DNA of 64,000 nt, taken from NCBI GenBank assembly GCA_963855995.1, contig OY979716.1:49857379-49921378 (forward strand), in the 5' to 3' direction. This document shows, one piece after another, positions 10,366-20,644 of this stretch. The notes under the pieces were generated by a model, which searched no databases, was not told where the DNA came from, and worked only from the letters and a program-made list of their open reading frames with translations. Within the stretch, counting starts at the first letter, position 1, and each line of letters begins with the position of its first letter. The stretch comes from Muricea muricata (taxonomy: Eukaryota > Cnidaria > Anthozoa > Malacalcyonacea > Plexauridae). The position numbers and the translations under genes are program-made.

Positions 10366-12027
10366 ATGAACTACAGAAAAACAATGACTAAAGGACAAAA
10401 GCAGAAACATAGAGAAAACAAAAGAGTAAAATATCAAGCAGTAAATGTATCACATATAATTCCTGACATTGACACGTACATTGAAGAATTTAAAAAACAA
10501 GTTAAAGCTGGTCCATTTTACATATGTTGTGTCTGTAACCGAGCATTGTATAAAAAGTCTGTAATTATTTTACAGGCAAATAAATATTCTAGCAAGGATT
10601 ATTTTATGATTCAAAATTCTTTTGATGGCAAAGAGTACATTTGTAAAACTTGCTATGCCAAGCTACTTAAAGGTCAACTACCTGCTCAAGCTGTGGTAAA
10701 TAATCTCTTTGTTGATGAAAGCCCCATTGAACTTTCCGCTTTAGAGAAACTTGAACAAATTCTTGTTGCACAAAGAATAGTTTTTGAAAAAGTTGTTATA
10801 ATGCCAAAAGGCCAACAAAGAAAAATTAAAGGTGCAATATGTAATGTACCAGTGGAATGTAGTCAAACATGCAATGTTCTACCTAGACCACCTGACAGAT
10901 CAGGCATAATTTTACTTAAATTAAAACAAAAACTACAGTTTAGAGGTCATGTTTACTTTCAAGCAGTTCGCCCTCAGTTTGTCATTAACGCATTAAACTG
11001 GCTTGTAGAAAACAATCCTTTATATAGGAACATTCAAATTCAGTGTCACAATATTAGCTCAGACTTAACTGAGTTGAACTGTTCTGCTACTGACCAAGTT
11101 AATGTAGCTAGGCAATTGCAAAGTGATTCAAATGAACCGCTTATTGACGATGTTGAAGAACAAGATGATCCATTAAATGAACATCGTTCAGCTGCAAGTG
11201 AAACCTGTATTCAGTCTATCTTGCCTAATTATCCTGTTAATCTAGGCAATACAGACGGTAATAACTCAACTGGTAGAGAAATCTTTAACATAGCTCCTGG
11301 TGAAGGTAAACATCCAGTATCATTAATGACTGATAAACTGTGTGAAGAACTTTCATTTCCAGTGCTGTTTCCTGAGGGACGCTTTGGTTATACCACTGGA
11401 CGCGACGTAAAATTATCTCCAATAAAATATTTTAATGCTCGCCTTTTGCATTATAGTGGGAAATTTGCAACCAATCCAGAGTATCTATTTTTTGCCCAGT
11501 TCATCATGGAACAGAAAAAGATTTCAGATAGTATAAATGTAGCTCTTAAGAAATTACATGGGCAGTCTGTCAAAGCATCACAAGTGAAATCAAACAGTCA
11601 AGATTTTCAAAATCTTCTTTTACAGGATCAAGCATATTTGTTTTTGCGACAAATTTCTGGCTCACCTCCATACTGGCAAAAATTCATGTACGAGGTTGTA
11701 GCAATGGTTAAACAGCTTGGGATACCTACATGGTTTATGGCATTATCATGTGCAGATTTAAGGTGGCCTGAGCTATTTCAAATAATTGCCAAAACAAAAG
11801 GCAAAAGCATGTCTGACAAAGAAGTAGAAGCCCTTTCCTATCATGAACGATGCTCAATGCTAAATCTAAATCCAGTTATTGTCGCTAAACATTTCCAATA
11901 TAGAGTTGAAACATTTTTTAGAGAGGTTTTGCTCACAAACGCCAACCCTATTGGTAAGATAGTATACTCTGCACTCCACATCGAATTTCAAATGCGAGGT
12001 TCACTACATTTGCATTCTTTGATATGA
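10366..12027 (+). CDS. Helentron Rep domain, N-terminal part with HUH motif
   Basis: 553 codons in one frame. It starts with a Cys-rich segment (FYICCVCNRALYKKS, YICKTCYAKL), likely zinc-binding, then the conserved block PRPPDRSGIILLKLKQ, and the Helitron-like N-terminal region (ELSFPVLFPEGRFGY, PPYWQKFMYEVVAMVKQLG, PTWFMALSCADLRWPE). It ends in the HUH metal-binding motif RGSLHLHSLI. A TGA at 12025-12027 replaces what is normally a Trp after this motif; the frame continues immediately. Rep nicks and joins DNA at Helitron ends in rolling-circle-like transposition. Confidence 0.85.
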   Translation: MNYRKTMTKGQKQKHRENKRVKYQAVNVSHIIPDIDTYIEEFKKQVKAGPFYICCVCNRALYKKSVIILQANKYSSKDYFMIQNSFDGKEYICKTCYAKLLKGQLPAQAVVNNLFVDESPIELSALEKLEQILVAQRIVFEKVVIMPKGQQRKIKGAICNVPVECSQTCNVLPRPPDRSGIILLKLKQKLQFRGHVYFQAVRPQFVINALNWLVENNPLYRNIQIQCHNISSDLTELNCSATDQVNVARQLQSDSNEPLIDDVEEQDDPLNEHRSAASETCIQSILPNYPVNLGNTDGNNSTGREIFNIAPGEGKHPVSLMTDKLCEELSFPVLFPEGRFGYTTGRDVKLSPIKYFNARLLHYSGKFATNPEYLFFAQFIMEQKKISDSINVALKKLHGQSVKASQVKSNSQDFQNLLLQDQAYLFLRQISGSPPYWQKFMYEVVAMVKQLGIPTWFMALSCADLRWPELFQIIAKTKGKSMSDKEVEALSYHERCSMLNLNPVIVAKHFQYRVETFFREVLLTNANPIGKIVYSALHIEFQMRGSLHLHSLI

Positions 12028-13306
12028 ACATCTGACTGCCCAGAATTAACTAAGGATAGTAAAGATTCGTATATAGATTACATTGACAAACATGTTCATG
12101 CATACCTCCCTGACAAAGAAACAAATCCTCAACTTTACGGCATGGTTAAAACATACCAGACACACAATCACAGTAAAACCTGCAGAAAGTATAAGAATGT
12201 TGCATGTAGATTTAACTTTGGACAGTTTTTTACAGAGAGAACAATCATGGCCGAACCATTAACTGAAGATCTTGAGGACGAAATTAAGTCAAGTATTTTG
12301 AGCCAACGAAAGGAAATTTTGACTAAAGTTAAACAAAAAATTGACGATGTGCTTAACCCAAGTAAATCTACTTATGACTCACATGCAACTCCTATTGGCG
12401 TTCTGAATGATATAGGTATTGCCGAACAGGACTATCACTGGGCTCTATCAATATCAGCAGACTCTGATTTTGAGTTGCATCTCAAAAGAGCCATAGACAG
12501 CTGTTTTATTAACAATTATTTCATAGCTGGCTTGAAAGGATTTGCCGCAAATGTTGACTTACAACCAGTCTTCAACCATTACAAGTGTATCACATATGTT
12601 TGCTCTTACTTTACAAAGGATGAAACCGAATGTTCACAAGCCATAATTAATGCAGCAAAAGAAGCTAAACAAGCCAACTTGAATGTAAGAGATGGCCTGA
12701 GAAAAATTGGCGCAGCTTTCCTTTCGACTCGTGAAGTCAGTGCTCAAGAATGTGTTTACAGGTGCATGCCTGAACTCTGGCTAAGAAAAATATTTCCGAA
12801 AACTGTCTTCATTAGCACAGATTTTCCTGAAAATCGTGTTCGATTTGCAAAAAAACAGGAAGAACTTGATGAGTTAGATGATGACAGTACTGAAATTTTT
12901 AAATCTAACATTATAATTCGTTACAGTGACAGACCAAGAAACATTCCAATCATTAATCGTATGTGTTTGGCTCTATTTGCTGCTCACTATTTTAAAGATT
13001 ACAAACTTGATTTTAACGAAGTATCTGATTCTCAGCCTGATGTGTTAAGCGATGATGTCACTGAATTCAAAAACGTCGAAAATCATGGCACTGAACTTCC
13101 CAATCGAATAAAATTTTTGAACGCCAAAGAAGTGATGAAGTGCAGGAAAATAAAGGCTGTGACACGTTATCACACTCCAAACAAACGAAAAGAGCCAGAG
13201 AAATATTTCCATCATCTTCTAATGCTGTATTTTCCATGGCGTGATGAACAGGAACTGCTTGGTCAAGACCAGACATATATATCTAAATTTTATGAGCCAG
13301 ATGTAT
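12028..13306 (+). CDS. Helentron Rep domain, C-terminal part with catalytic Tyr pair
   Basis: Same frame as 10366-12027; a usable ATG lies at 12142. The sequence KCITYVCSYFTKDETE (about 12583-12633) carries the paired Tyr expected of Helitron Rep, followed by ECVYRCMPELWLRKIFPKTV. A later block, RYHTPNKRKEPEKYFHHLLM followed by LYFPWRDE, is the conserved linker toward the helicase. The frame ends at EPDV where the insertion starting at about 13307 brings in a stop; it resumes near 15697. Confidence 0.85.
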
Positions 13307-15695
13307 AAAAAAATAGGTACGCTAAAGCGTACATGTGTCTACTGTGACTTGCAAGCAAAAAGAGATGAATGTGGATATGTGATATGAACAAGATACAGCT
13401 AAGTGATTTAAGGTTGACATCCAAATAGTCGAATGCACAATATGAGCAACAAAAATTGATGTAAATAATCAAAGTTTTACATACTTTTGCATGCAAATGT
13501 AAAAAAGAATATCCTGTAATGCTAAATACAATGGTTGCAATTCCGTAAGGCCACTGATTTGTTGAACGTATTTAAAAATACATTTCCCCATAATTTGTCA
13601 GTTGCTTATTTTGCGCAGACCATGACTGGTGTTGATGTCAATAATTAGAATAGGTATATTCAATGGTGTTTACTAATAACAGTTGGAAAGGGGAAATATT
13701 CATAATGCTCATGCTCTGTAAACACCTACATATGAATATCCCCCCCCCCATCTAGTGCCACATGCCACTGAAGACATTAGATAAGTATCAAAACTGATCT
13801 AAAATGAAAATTACTTTCAAACAAATTACAAAACTAACATATATACATAGTTAAGTTTGGCAATGTGGTTAAGCCTAGTCCCCATTTAATCATAACTGTC
13901 ACAGCAAAGCCATTCTCAGCAATGTGAGATAGTTTGGATCCACCTCTTCTCTTGTTGCCTCCATTTAACAGCCTCGTATCCAGGCGCTTTTTTGTTATGA
14001 AAATATTATCAGTTAATCAAGTAAGTTATATTATCAGTTAATCCAGTAAGTTATATACAGATCAGATGCAGATTGAGCGAGTGCGCAAGAATCATATTAC
14101 AATTTACAGTAACATATAGAGTGCAGCTAAAAGCGCAAGCAACAAGGGGGGGGGAGTATGGTTAGTATATAACTTACTGCATTAACTGATAATATTTTCA
14201 TAACTAAAAAGCACCTGGGTACGAGGCTGTCGATTTAAATTGGTCATATTAGTCATAAGTGTAGATTGATCTACACATTCTATCAGATCGGTTACTTTGA
14301 TATTCACAACATTTAAGATTAAATGGAAGCTAGGCTTTAGTGTGTGGAAATTTTAGTTAATATTTCAATTGTTAAGCAATGCCAAGTCATTTATTCATCA
14401 TGTTGTACCCAATTGTTCAGGTAGGGCAACGTCTATAGCCCGAACAGGTCTTAAAAATTAATTTTTGTTTGAGAATATTGTTGCTGTTACCAGTTGTCTT
14501 GTTCAGCTTTGAAGTGAACAAATCAATGGTCCTGTTCTTTCTTTTGATGACGTGAAGCAAATATCTTGAAACGTAAAGTATTTTCTTGTGACCAAGACCA
14601 TCCACACCTGACAGTAGAATTGTTGTTTAAGGTTTCCAGGAAACCAATAATCATTGGCAGTAAATTATTGGAAGTGATCTTTAGCATTGAATATACTGCA
14701 AGGGAAAGTTTATTTATAAACTTAGGACTCTCCCTGTGACCCATGCACTCTCACAAAGTAATAATAAAATATTTCATAAATCTGTGATTCAAATATTTTT
14801 TGGTTATTAAATTGTATAAATAGTTTGTTCACATGCTGTTTATACAGATAGAAAACCAACATGGACTATTAAGTAAGTGACAGAGCTGATCTACTTCATA
14901 ATGAATTCTCCAAGTGACAAATCATCAAGTTATAGTGATACAGAAAAATCTCTGACAATGACAGAACTCAAGAGTTGTCAGGTTCTGCCATTAATTCATC
15001 ATTAAATACGGCATTTTTTTCTTACAACTTGCAGTGTACTTTAATGGGCCGATATCTGACATGCAAACAGTACTAGAAGTCGGAAGAAACTAGAAGACTT
15101 TACATTTTAATATATAACAGTATAGTCCCCTGCCAAGGAGTCATTACAGTAAATCCCATCTCAGACATAGGCAGCGTTCTATTTCCAATTTAAATCTCCA
15201 GAGGAGAATTTTCCCAAGGGAACAAGCCGGAGTAAAAGTGGCTTGGATAAACACTTGAGATTCACGAACTTTGCACAAGTAGATTAATTTTGTTCAAACT
15301 GAATACACATGCGTGCATGATCGAGATTATACTATCACAACAAAGACTTTGATAAAATAATCTATCTCACCTTAATACTGCAGACATCTGTAGATGGTAA
15401 GATGGCGATAGTATGTATTAAATGACGATCAAAATATTCCAGCATACAGAATTCACAACAAGAATATCAATATTATACACAAATATCAAAATATGTGCAC
15501 AAAGCTTGCATGCCTACGGCGAAACTCGATAGCAGCCGGTCCTTAGCCGACGCTTGATGCTGAAGCCATATTTGGGCTTATACGTAAACGTGCGGAATAT
15601 GGAAACTTACGAAATTAGAATCCTCGTATAGATACAAACAACAAATTGCGCTCACACGATGACATATGTGTCTACTTACAGTAGACACAAAAACC
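13307..15695. mobile_element. 2.4-kb insertion between Rep and helicase
   Basis: Coding sequence stops at EPDV (13306) and resumes at QRNKDIFEPDGDA (15696 on). Joining the two restores one continuous conserved stretch, so the interval is an insertion. GTA occurs at both borders (a possible 2-3 bp duplication). The borders share only TGTGTCTACTGT in opposite orientation (near 13335 and 15685), so the ends are not firmly set. No coding region is recognisable inside. It contains the nested MITE at 13969-14229. Confidence 0.6.
13969..14229. mobile_element. 261-bp MITE with 9-bp duplication (Mutator-like)
   Basis: Ends read CAGCCTCGTATCCAGGCGCT and, reverse-complemented from the right, CAGCCTCGTACCCAGGTGCT. 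The inverted match continues through TTATGAAAATATTATCAGTT for about 60 bp. The flanks TCCATTTAA (13960-13968) and TCGATTTAA (14230-14238) form a 9-bp target-site duplication with one mismatch, which points to the Mutator superfamily. Its terminal motif CCTCGTACCCAGG is shared with the larger element at 54900-57063. It also carries a short direct repeat of TTATCAGTTAATC-AAGT at 14007-14050. Confidence 0.8.
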
Positions 15696-17513
15696 GTACA
15701 ACGTAACAAGGATATATTTGAACCTGATGGTGATGCTATTAGTGATGCATTAGAAAGTTTATGAAACTTTGACGATGTGCCAGTTCACTCTTATGATCCA
15801 ATAAATGGCCAAGAAAATGAAGATTTGCGGCAACGTTTACCAGACGACCTCGATGACACTGGGTCATTCAACGAATCATTGCCAGAACATCTAGCGCCAA
15901 ATCCAGAATCTGTTCAACAACCTTCTGGAATAATTGCTTACAATCAACGCTCAGAAATTAGTGACGACGATTTGCGAAAAACGATAAGATCATTAAACAA
16001 TGAACAGCGCTATGCATATGACTGTGTTCTGTCATGGTGTAGAGATAAGATGGCAAGCCTGAATACTCTTAAACCTTTTCGCGTAGACCCGATACATGTT
16101 TTTGTCACTGGAGGTGCAGGGAAATCACACTTAATTAAGGCTTTATACCAGACCGTTACAAAAACATTTAGACATGCTCCGTTTAATCTCGAATTACCAT
16201 CTGTCTTGGTTATGGCTCCAACTGGTGTAGCTGCCATTGATATTAATGGAACAACTATACACACTGCTCTAGCAACTCCCAAAGAATGTGGCAATAATGT
16301 GCCTGCAATGTCTGACCAGAAAAGAACGCAGATGAGACTGTCGTTGGGTGAATTAAAACTAATCATAATTGATGAAATTTCAATGCTCTCCATTTCAATG
16401 CGCTCCATATTCACCAGAGACTGAAAGAAATATTTGTTACACCTAAACAGTGAGCTTTTTGCCGGATTCAGTATACTTGCTTTTGGCAACTTCTTTCAGC
16501 TGCCACCAATTCGAAGTGCAACAGCCTTTTCAAACTATAAAAATGATACATTGAACCTTTACCATCCATGGCATGTTTTTAAAGTAGTGGAACTAACACA
16601 GATCATGAGACAAAAAGAGTACCTCGCCTTCACTCAACTGTTAAACAGAGTACGCACTGCTTCGCACACAGACGATGATATCAAGTGTATTAAGTTAAGA
16701 ACAGTAACTCCAGATGATGAAAATTATCCATCTGATGCGTTACATATCTTTGCAGAAAACACACTAAGTAGATCAGTACAATACTGATCGCCTGGAACAA
16801 ATTCATTCACCGCAATACGTTTTGAAAGCTTTGGATCAATTCCCACCCCATATTAAAAAACAAGAGGTGGAAAGGCTGTGTCTAAAGGAAGATCTGAAAC
16901 TAGAGGACTTCACACTGAAGTTTCAATCAAAGAAAATGTGAGAGTTATGCTTACAACGAATGTGGATATTAGCGATCGACTAATCAATGGTCAGTTAGGT
17001 ACAGTAGTAAAAGTTTCCGTTCGTAATGTTACCAATAAACCCTCCACAATTTTTGTTAAGTTTGATGACAATAATGCTGGAGCATCTGCTATACGAAATT
17101 CTTCCTTTAATTTTGCAAGAGAAAACACCCTTGTCTCCATACAGCCTGTTTTAGCCAGAATTAAAGTCAGGCCAGGAAGGGCATCATCTCCTGAAATACA
17201 AAGGTTACAATTTCCTTTAACTCTAACATGGGCGTGCACTGTGCATAAAGTACAAGGATTAACTTTAGATAACATTGTCGTCAGTTTTGATTTAAGGCAG
17301 CAAAGGTATTTTAATTACGGTCAGGTGTATGTAGCACTTAGTCGAGCAACGTCTTTAAATGGTCTACATATTTTAGGAACATTTGAAAGCAAACATATAC
17401 AAGCTAATCCTAAAGTTCAAGAAGAATACGACAGATTACGTAAAAGTTCGAGTCTTCGCCTTCAAAGTACCGCTGATTTATGTCACAAAGAAACTATCTC
17501 AATTTGTGTTTAA
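15696..17513 (+). pseudogene. Helentron Pif1-like helicase domain, frameshifted
   Basis: Superfamily 1B helicase motifs appear in order: Walker A VFVTGGAGKSHLIKAL (about 16100), motif Ia VMAPTGVAAIDINGTTIH, Walker B KLIIIDEISMLS (about 16355), then GNFFQLPPI, VELTQIMRQ, RVMLTTNVDISDRLINGQLG, and the C-terminal TWACTVHKVQGLTLDNIVV and YVALSRATSLNGLHI. It would unwind DNA during Helitron transposition. Lesions: TGA in the frame near 15762, frame changes near 16405-16450, and frame breaks around 16787 and 16870. The last segment (16878-17513) is intact and ends at TAA 17511-17513, beyond which the frame continues into the endonuclease. Confidence 0.9.
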
Positions 17514-18125
17514 AATATTAGATTATTAAAGAAACATAGTCTTGACATAAGTAACGACCCAATCTTATCAAATTGTGACACTCTGGCTTTTACAGAAACT
17601 CAGCTGTTGACCAGTGTACCAAATGATGACATAAACTCAATTCTTAACGATTTTTCTATACACAGGCAAGATAATTCTGACAAGTTCTTAAGCCTAGCTG
17701 TTTGCTACAAAAACACTATTACTCTATGTGATGCAGAATATTACACTTCCACGAATGGTTTAGGATTTTCATCAAAAAATTCAGGTGGAAATAGTTTATC
17801 CTGTCTTTTAATTTATCGTAAAAATGAACCTAACGTTCAGCAGTTCATTGAATGTCTTCAATACGTAATCACTAACTCTGATATTGACGTCATATTCGGT
17901 GATTTTAATATTGATTACTTTAATGAAAAGGATATTTCTCAATTAAAAGAACTTGTCCACTCCTTATACTACGTGCAACTTGTAAATAAGCCCACATTTA
18001 TTTCATCTGGAAGTCTTCTTGATCATGTTTATGTAAAACAGTCAATAAGCAACAAAGTGGAAACAAACGTTGTCAGTGTATATTATTCTGATCACGAAGG
18101 TGTTAAGTTAACTGTAAAATTTTGA
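17514..18125 (+). CDS. Helentron C-terminal endonuclease (EEP) domain
   Basis: In frame after the TAA at 17511-17513. An endonuclease/exonuclease/phosphatase fold is indicated by the ordered motifs LAFTETQL (metal-binding Glu), VIFGDFNIDYF (Asp-x-Asn), LLDHVYVK and YSDHEGVKL (Ser-Asp-His). The domain is about 190 residues, as in other Helentrons, where it is thought to derive from a non-LTR retrotransposon endonuclease. It ends with a TGA at 18123-18125. Its presence defines the element as a Helentron rather than a classical Helitron. Confidence 0.85.
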   Translation, partial: NIRLLKKHSLDISNDPILSNCDTLAFTETQLLTSVPNDDINSILNDFSIHRQDNSDKFLSLAVCYKNTITLCDAEYYTSTNGLGFSSKNSGGNSLSCLLIYRKNEPNVQQFIECLQYVITNSDIDVIFGDFNIDYFNEKDISQLKELVHSLYYVQLVNKPTFISSGSLLDHVYVKQSISNKVETNVVSVYYSDHEGVKLTVKF

Positions 18126-18270
18126 CATTAAAGTTGTACGATAGAGCCAACTAAACTTATGCTTTTATATTGTAGAACTCTATCTGTATATTGAAAAAAT
18201 TCTAAATTAAACCCAATTAACATGGAAACTAGGATAGGGGATCTTGGTGGATCCTCCAAAACACTTGTAA

Positions 18271-18287
18271 GGAGTCATGTATACTCC
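18271..18287 (+). other. Candidate 3' hairpin of the Helentron
   Basis: GGAGT and ACTCC pair around a 7-nt loop, about 145 bp after the polyprotein stop. Helitrons and Helentrons carry a short hairpin close to the 3' end. The stem is only 5 bp, so this is a weak call. Confidence 0.3.
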
Positions 18288-18815
18288 ATGTGAACAAGGT
18301 ATGTATCAAGTTAATCAAATTTATTTACTTTAATAAATGTGTAATAAATATTGACAAAAACTGTATGGCTGGTGCAAACAACGAAAATGTGCATTATAAT
18401 AAATAAAAATCTCTTTTTTTACAGTCGAAAGAAAAAATCCAACGATTCGGCGTATTGTTTAATTAAGTGTTGCAAGGTATGTATAAAAGAATTTGACTTC
18501 CAACAGACCCTGCGTATTGAGAACTATTAAAGCTCAATCGTATAGCAACTGGCAAGTATTTGCTTATTTTTTCCCTCCCCCAATTCTCCAATAATACGTT
18601 TCGACGCCCGGAAAGATATTCTGAGCTAATGATACACATAGCACAAAGCCTTTTTCACTGGGACCTCAAAGCAAGTGTCTCGCAGTTTTGTTTTTTCGCT
18701 CTTAATTAGTTGCGTTTACATTCTGTAGGAATATTTACCATATGATGTTTACCAGAAGTATATTGTCTGCAATGGAACGCTATCTTTTACATTATTTTTC
18801 CAATTTACGACATGT

Positions 18816-19208
18816 ATGCCAACTAAAGTGTTCCTATTAAATCGTGTGAACATTCTTCCAATCACGGACTTGTATCGAGACAACGACCAAGTTGAAACAG
18901 CTCAATGCTACACAATAACTAGAGAGGTACTGCTGTGGATCGATATTCACTTGGTATTTGTACACGAGGTTGACGATTTATTTAAACATCTGCTGTTCAC
19001 TAAATATAGAACATCGCTAATCGAAAGGGAATATTGTCGAGGTAACAGAAATTCTGCAAAGTACTTTGAACCTCGTTCCTCATATAGATGTTATGCTGCG
19101 CATTTACCAGATCAGTTGCCCAGTCATCACGCAAGACCTTGTCTACCAATACCCTTAAATGGAAGTATTTCAAATCGAACATGCCGATCATTCATGTGTA
19201 TGTTGTAA
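18816..19208 (+). CDS. Unidentified 130-codon open frame
   Basis: ATG-initiated frame beginning MPTKVFLLNRVNILPITDLY, rich in Arg and Cys toward the end, with no recognised motif. It lies between the Helentron and the KDZ element with no visible partner exon. Possibly a chance frame or a fragment; reported because the surrounding 2 kb otherwise holds nothing coding. Confidence 0.2.
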   Translation: MPTKVFLLNRVNILPITDLYRDNDQVETAQCYTITREVLLWIDIHLVFVHEVDDLFKHLLFTKYRTSLIEREYCRGNRNSAKYFEPRSSYRCYAAHLPDQLPSHHARPCLPIPLNGSISNRTCRSFMCML

Positions 19209-19700
19209 AGATATGATGAGAAGTAAAGTTTAGATAACTGTACGAATAAATAATGTCAAAGAAACGTTGAGAAATTTTTATCAAAACATAGAGGAAGGGT
19301 ACAATATCTTTCTGTGATACAAACCAATTATCTATTGACTTGATAACTTTTGGAACATTTTAAATATTCTCGTTATATTTAACTTCGAATTTCTAGACGT
19401 TAATATAATCTGATAAATTGCTCACATGGATATCTATATATAAGCTGTAATGGTAATAAAAAGTGTAAGCAAATTGTGTACAGTTGTGCATAGCATAAGT
19501 ATTTGAATCTGGTCTAAAGAAGAATCGAAAGCGCTGCAGATAGAAAATTGTGAAATTAGACATTTGAACATCGCTGGGAAAATGCATTTTGAGACCTTTT
19601 CCAAAGGCAAAGCGCCTTTGCTTCGTATCTTTTGCATAATATATTGTTCGTCGAACATCATCCCTCCCTACCCCAAGTTTGTCGCCCTTCACGTGGGCAA

Positions 19701-19845
19701 GGGGTCTCTGTAAAGAACGAAACCTAAATTGACCGCGTAATTTCACGCATAAATTAAAATTTTTGCCAATTTTATGCAGGAAATTAGGCGGTCATTTCCG
19801 GTTTTGGTCGTTTCCGTTCCGCTTTCCGTTCTTTACAGAGGCCCT
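19701..19845. mobile_element. 145-bp hAT-type MITE with perfect 8-bp duplication
   Basis: Left end GGGGTCTCTGTAAAGAACG; right end reverse-complemented AGGGCCTCTGTAAAGAACGG. The octamer GTGGGCAA flanks both sides exactly (19693-19700 and 19846-19853). An 8-bp target-site duplication suits hAT or P-type transposases; the short GGG-type end and small size suit an hAT MITE. Confidence 0.8.
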
Positions 19846-19853
19846 GTGGGCAA

Positions 19854-20357
19854 TATACGTTTCTGGATTCTATTTATAATCCTGGCTTAAAAGGATTTTT
19901 GCTACATGGATCAAGCTATTTCTTCATTTTTTTAACCTTCATTTTCCTAGGTTGGTATTATTATCAGGAATATGTATCCAGTTATATTTTCAGACAGTCA
20001 ACTTTACATTCGTCCCTCGCTGATACTGCCCGCTCCCTCAGCTAACAAATTTTTGTGAATGTTTCTTGAATATATAGAAAGCTAACACTCTTCATTATAA
20101 ATATGATTAACTCTCTTTTATTATATCTTTCGAAAAATATGAACTAATTAATGTCAACTGGAACCCAAAAACACTTCCATAAAAACCCAAATTAGCATGT
20201 TCAAATTAGCCTTTGCCTCTTTTCTGCATCTGAGATAGTACACTAGAAAATCTGAGACTTTGTACATCAATTGTGGAATCAAACCAAAAATGCACCAAAT
20301 TTTAGAGGGCATCCTGACTTATTTTGCAAGCTAAAATACATTTTAGTACTAAAATAC
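19854..20357. other. Non-coding left flank of the KDZ element
   Basis: AT-rich, with no gene or repeat boundary recognised. It ends at the 7-bp duplication CTGTATT that borders the KDZ element. Confidence 0.5.
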
Positions 20358-20364
20358 CTGTATT
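20358..20364. repeat. Target-site duplication, left copy (CTGTATT)
   Basis: CTGTATT immediately precedes the left terminal repeat. The identical heptamer follows the right terminal repeat at 45994-46000. Confidence 0.8.
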
Positions 20365-20457
20365 CACCCGTGTCACAAATTCTCAACCTCTATTATAGCA
20401 AATTTCTCAATTGAGAAACTGTGTATTATAGGCCTTAGATGGTCATCTGAGCCATCT
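20365..20457 (+). repeat. KDZ element left terminal inverted repeat (93 bp)
   Basis: Begins CACCCGTGTCACAAATTCTC and ends in GTCATCTGAGCCATCT. It contains the perfect 16-bp palindrome TTTCTCAATTGAGAAA and the inverted pair AGATGG/CCATCT, either of which could be a binding site for the transposase or the HMG/homeodomain protein. The start codon of the HMG gene lies 188 bp inside it, so the repeat may contain or adjoin that gene's promoter. Confidence 0.85.
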
Positions 20458-20644
20458 GGCACACAACGCTCCGATGTATGAATATTATACCAAGTATAGG
20501 TGCGTTCATTATATCAGTTTCATTCTTGTTTTCTTGTATGCATTTGTAAGTTCATTTGTATCAATTTTATTATTGTTTTCTTGCTTATCCGTTATTTTAA
20601 ATTTCTATATTACTTCTTAATCTTTCGTGATCACTGATATAAAC

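Larger units (their letters stand above)
4560..18290 (+). mobile_element. Helentron-type Helitron, degenerate, with two insertions
   Basis: A single coding path on the plus strand runs from 4615 to 18125 and contains, in order, a basic N-terminal region, a 2A-like site, a cysteine-protease-like domain, an HUH Rep domain, a Pif1-like helicase and an EEP endonuclease. The EEP domain at the C terminus is diagnostic of the Helentron branch. Removing the insertions at 5764-8900 and about 13307-15695 leaves about 8.2 kb, normal for an autonomous element. Terminal sequences are not certain. A GGAGT-N7-ACTCC hairpin at 18271-18287 is a candidate 3' structure, and the 5' end may be as far upstream as the palindrome at 4340. 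At least six premature stops or frameshifts mean it is no longer autonomous. Confidence 0.85.

Noticed and set aside
18238..18253. GGATC...GGATCC palindrome as Helentron terminus
   Set aside because: Pairing is short and imperfect; the hairpin at 18271-18287 is slightly better, and neither is supported by an alignment of copies.
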